A DNA stretch of 64,000 nucleotides, taken from positions 558,001-622,000 of the forward strand of contig OY723246.1 in the NCBI GenBank assembly GCA_963210315.1, read 5' to 3'. The notes beneath the pieces are model-generated. The model saw only the letters and a program-made list of their open reading frames with translations. It had not been told where the DNA came from and did no database searches. Made by a program: the position numbers and the translations under genes. Below, one piece after another: positions 63,821-64,000 of this stretch. Positions within the stretch are counted from its first letter, which is position 1. Each line of letters begins with the position of its first letter. Source of the stretch: Rhynchopus euleeides. Taxonomy: Eukaryota > Euglenozoa > Diplonemea > Diplonemida > Diplonemidae.

Positions 63821-64000
63821 ATGGCGAACCTCCCCCAGATCGTGTTCTGCACAGGGAACCAGGGCAAGCTGCGCGAGGTGAACGCCATCCTCGACGGACA
63901 CGTCAAGGTCGTCAACCGCGACGTCGACCTGCCGGAGCTGCAGGGGGAGCCCGAGGACATCGCCAAGGCAAAGGCGAAGGAGGCATGCCGTGTGCTGGGG
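63821..64000 (+). CDS. Inosine triphosphate pyrophosphatase (ITPA/HAM1), 5' part
   Basis: 60 codons from the ATG to the window edge. [18 protein letters not shown] carries the family's TGNxxKxxE nucleotide-binding motif right after the first beta strand, and [19 protein letters not shown] matches the following conserved segment. The enzyme hydrolyses ITP, dITP and XTP to monophosphates, cleansing the nucleotide pool. It is about one third of the usual ~190 residues; the rest lies outside the window. Start chosen as the only ATG in the right place. Confidence 0.92.
   Translation, partial: MANLPQIVFCTGNQGKLREVNAILDGHVKVVNRDVDLPELQGEPEDIAKAKAKEACRVLG

Overview
This window looks like nuclear DNA of a GC-rich, repeat-laden protist. 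The best-supported cellular genes (RING-TPR, cysteine-rich membrane protein, NACHT/ADP-ribosyltransferase protein, tRNA adenosine deaminase, ITP pyrophosphatase) are long single ORFs with no visible cis-introns. Several are preceded by a pyrimidine-rich tract and an AG just upstream of the ATG, as expected for spliced-leader trans-splicing. Together with an Ingi-like LINE (endonuclease, RT, RNase H, C-terminal Cys/His motifs) and a VIPER-like RNase H followed by direct repeats, this points to Euglenozoa (diplonemid or kinetoplastid relatives). That placement is an inference; no spliced-leader gene or intact rRNA gene is present to fix it.

Layout. 1-3.6 kb: the end of a transposon-like ORF, then low-complexity DNA. 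3.6-5.25 kb (-): a RING-TPR protein with a C-terminal CaaX box. 5.3-18.2 kb: almost solid DNA transposons. These include a 108-bp MITE with a 3-bp target duplication, a chain of four TA-flanked elements (5.87-11.48 kb), a nested TA element (11.76-12.90 kb) and a larger element carrying a 41-bp minisatellite. 19-19.9 kb (-): a membrane protein with Frizzled-CRD-like cysteine motifs. 21.1-25.4 kb (-): an ankyrin / ADP-ribosyltransferase / NACHT / WD40 protein, the most striking cellular gene. 25.9-34.8 kb (+): a full-length LINE with an OTU protease domain, inserted at the 3' end of an ADAT1-type deaminase gene (34.8-36.3 kb, -) and flanked by an unusually long (~90 bp) target duplication. 36.7-57.9 kb: more MITEs, a retrotransposon RNase H remnant, a second 41-bp array, a 2-kb TA element whose empty site is visible elsewhere in the window, a 6.5-kb inverted-repeat element holding a 3.3-kb 58-bp minisatellite, a Tc1/mariner-like relic and a second nested TA element. 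58.5-59.7 kb: a 1,157-bp element with two 358-bp direct repeats, each containing a complete type III hammerhead ribozyme motif (a retrozyme-like element). 60.8-62.1 kb (+): an unrecognised Ser/Ala-rich protein with an apparent frameshift. 63.8 kb to the end (+): the 5' part of ITP pyrophosphatase.

The mobile elements connect. The last ~120 bp of the retrozyme-like repeat is also the LINE 5' UTR. At least eight elements share TA target duplications, and six small MITEs share a GGGGG-type terminus and 3-bp duplications. Repeat boundaries were set by eye and may be off by a few bases. Gene functions rest on motif recognition without database searches.
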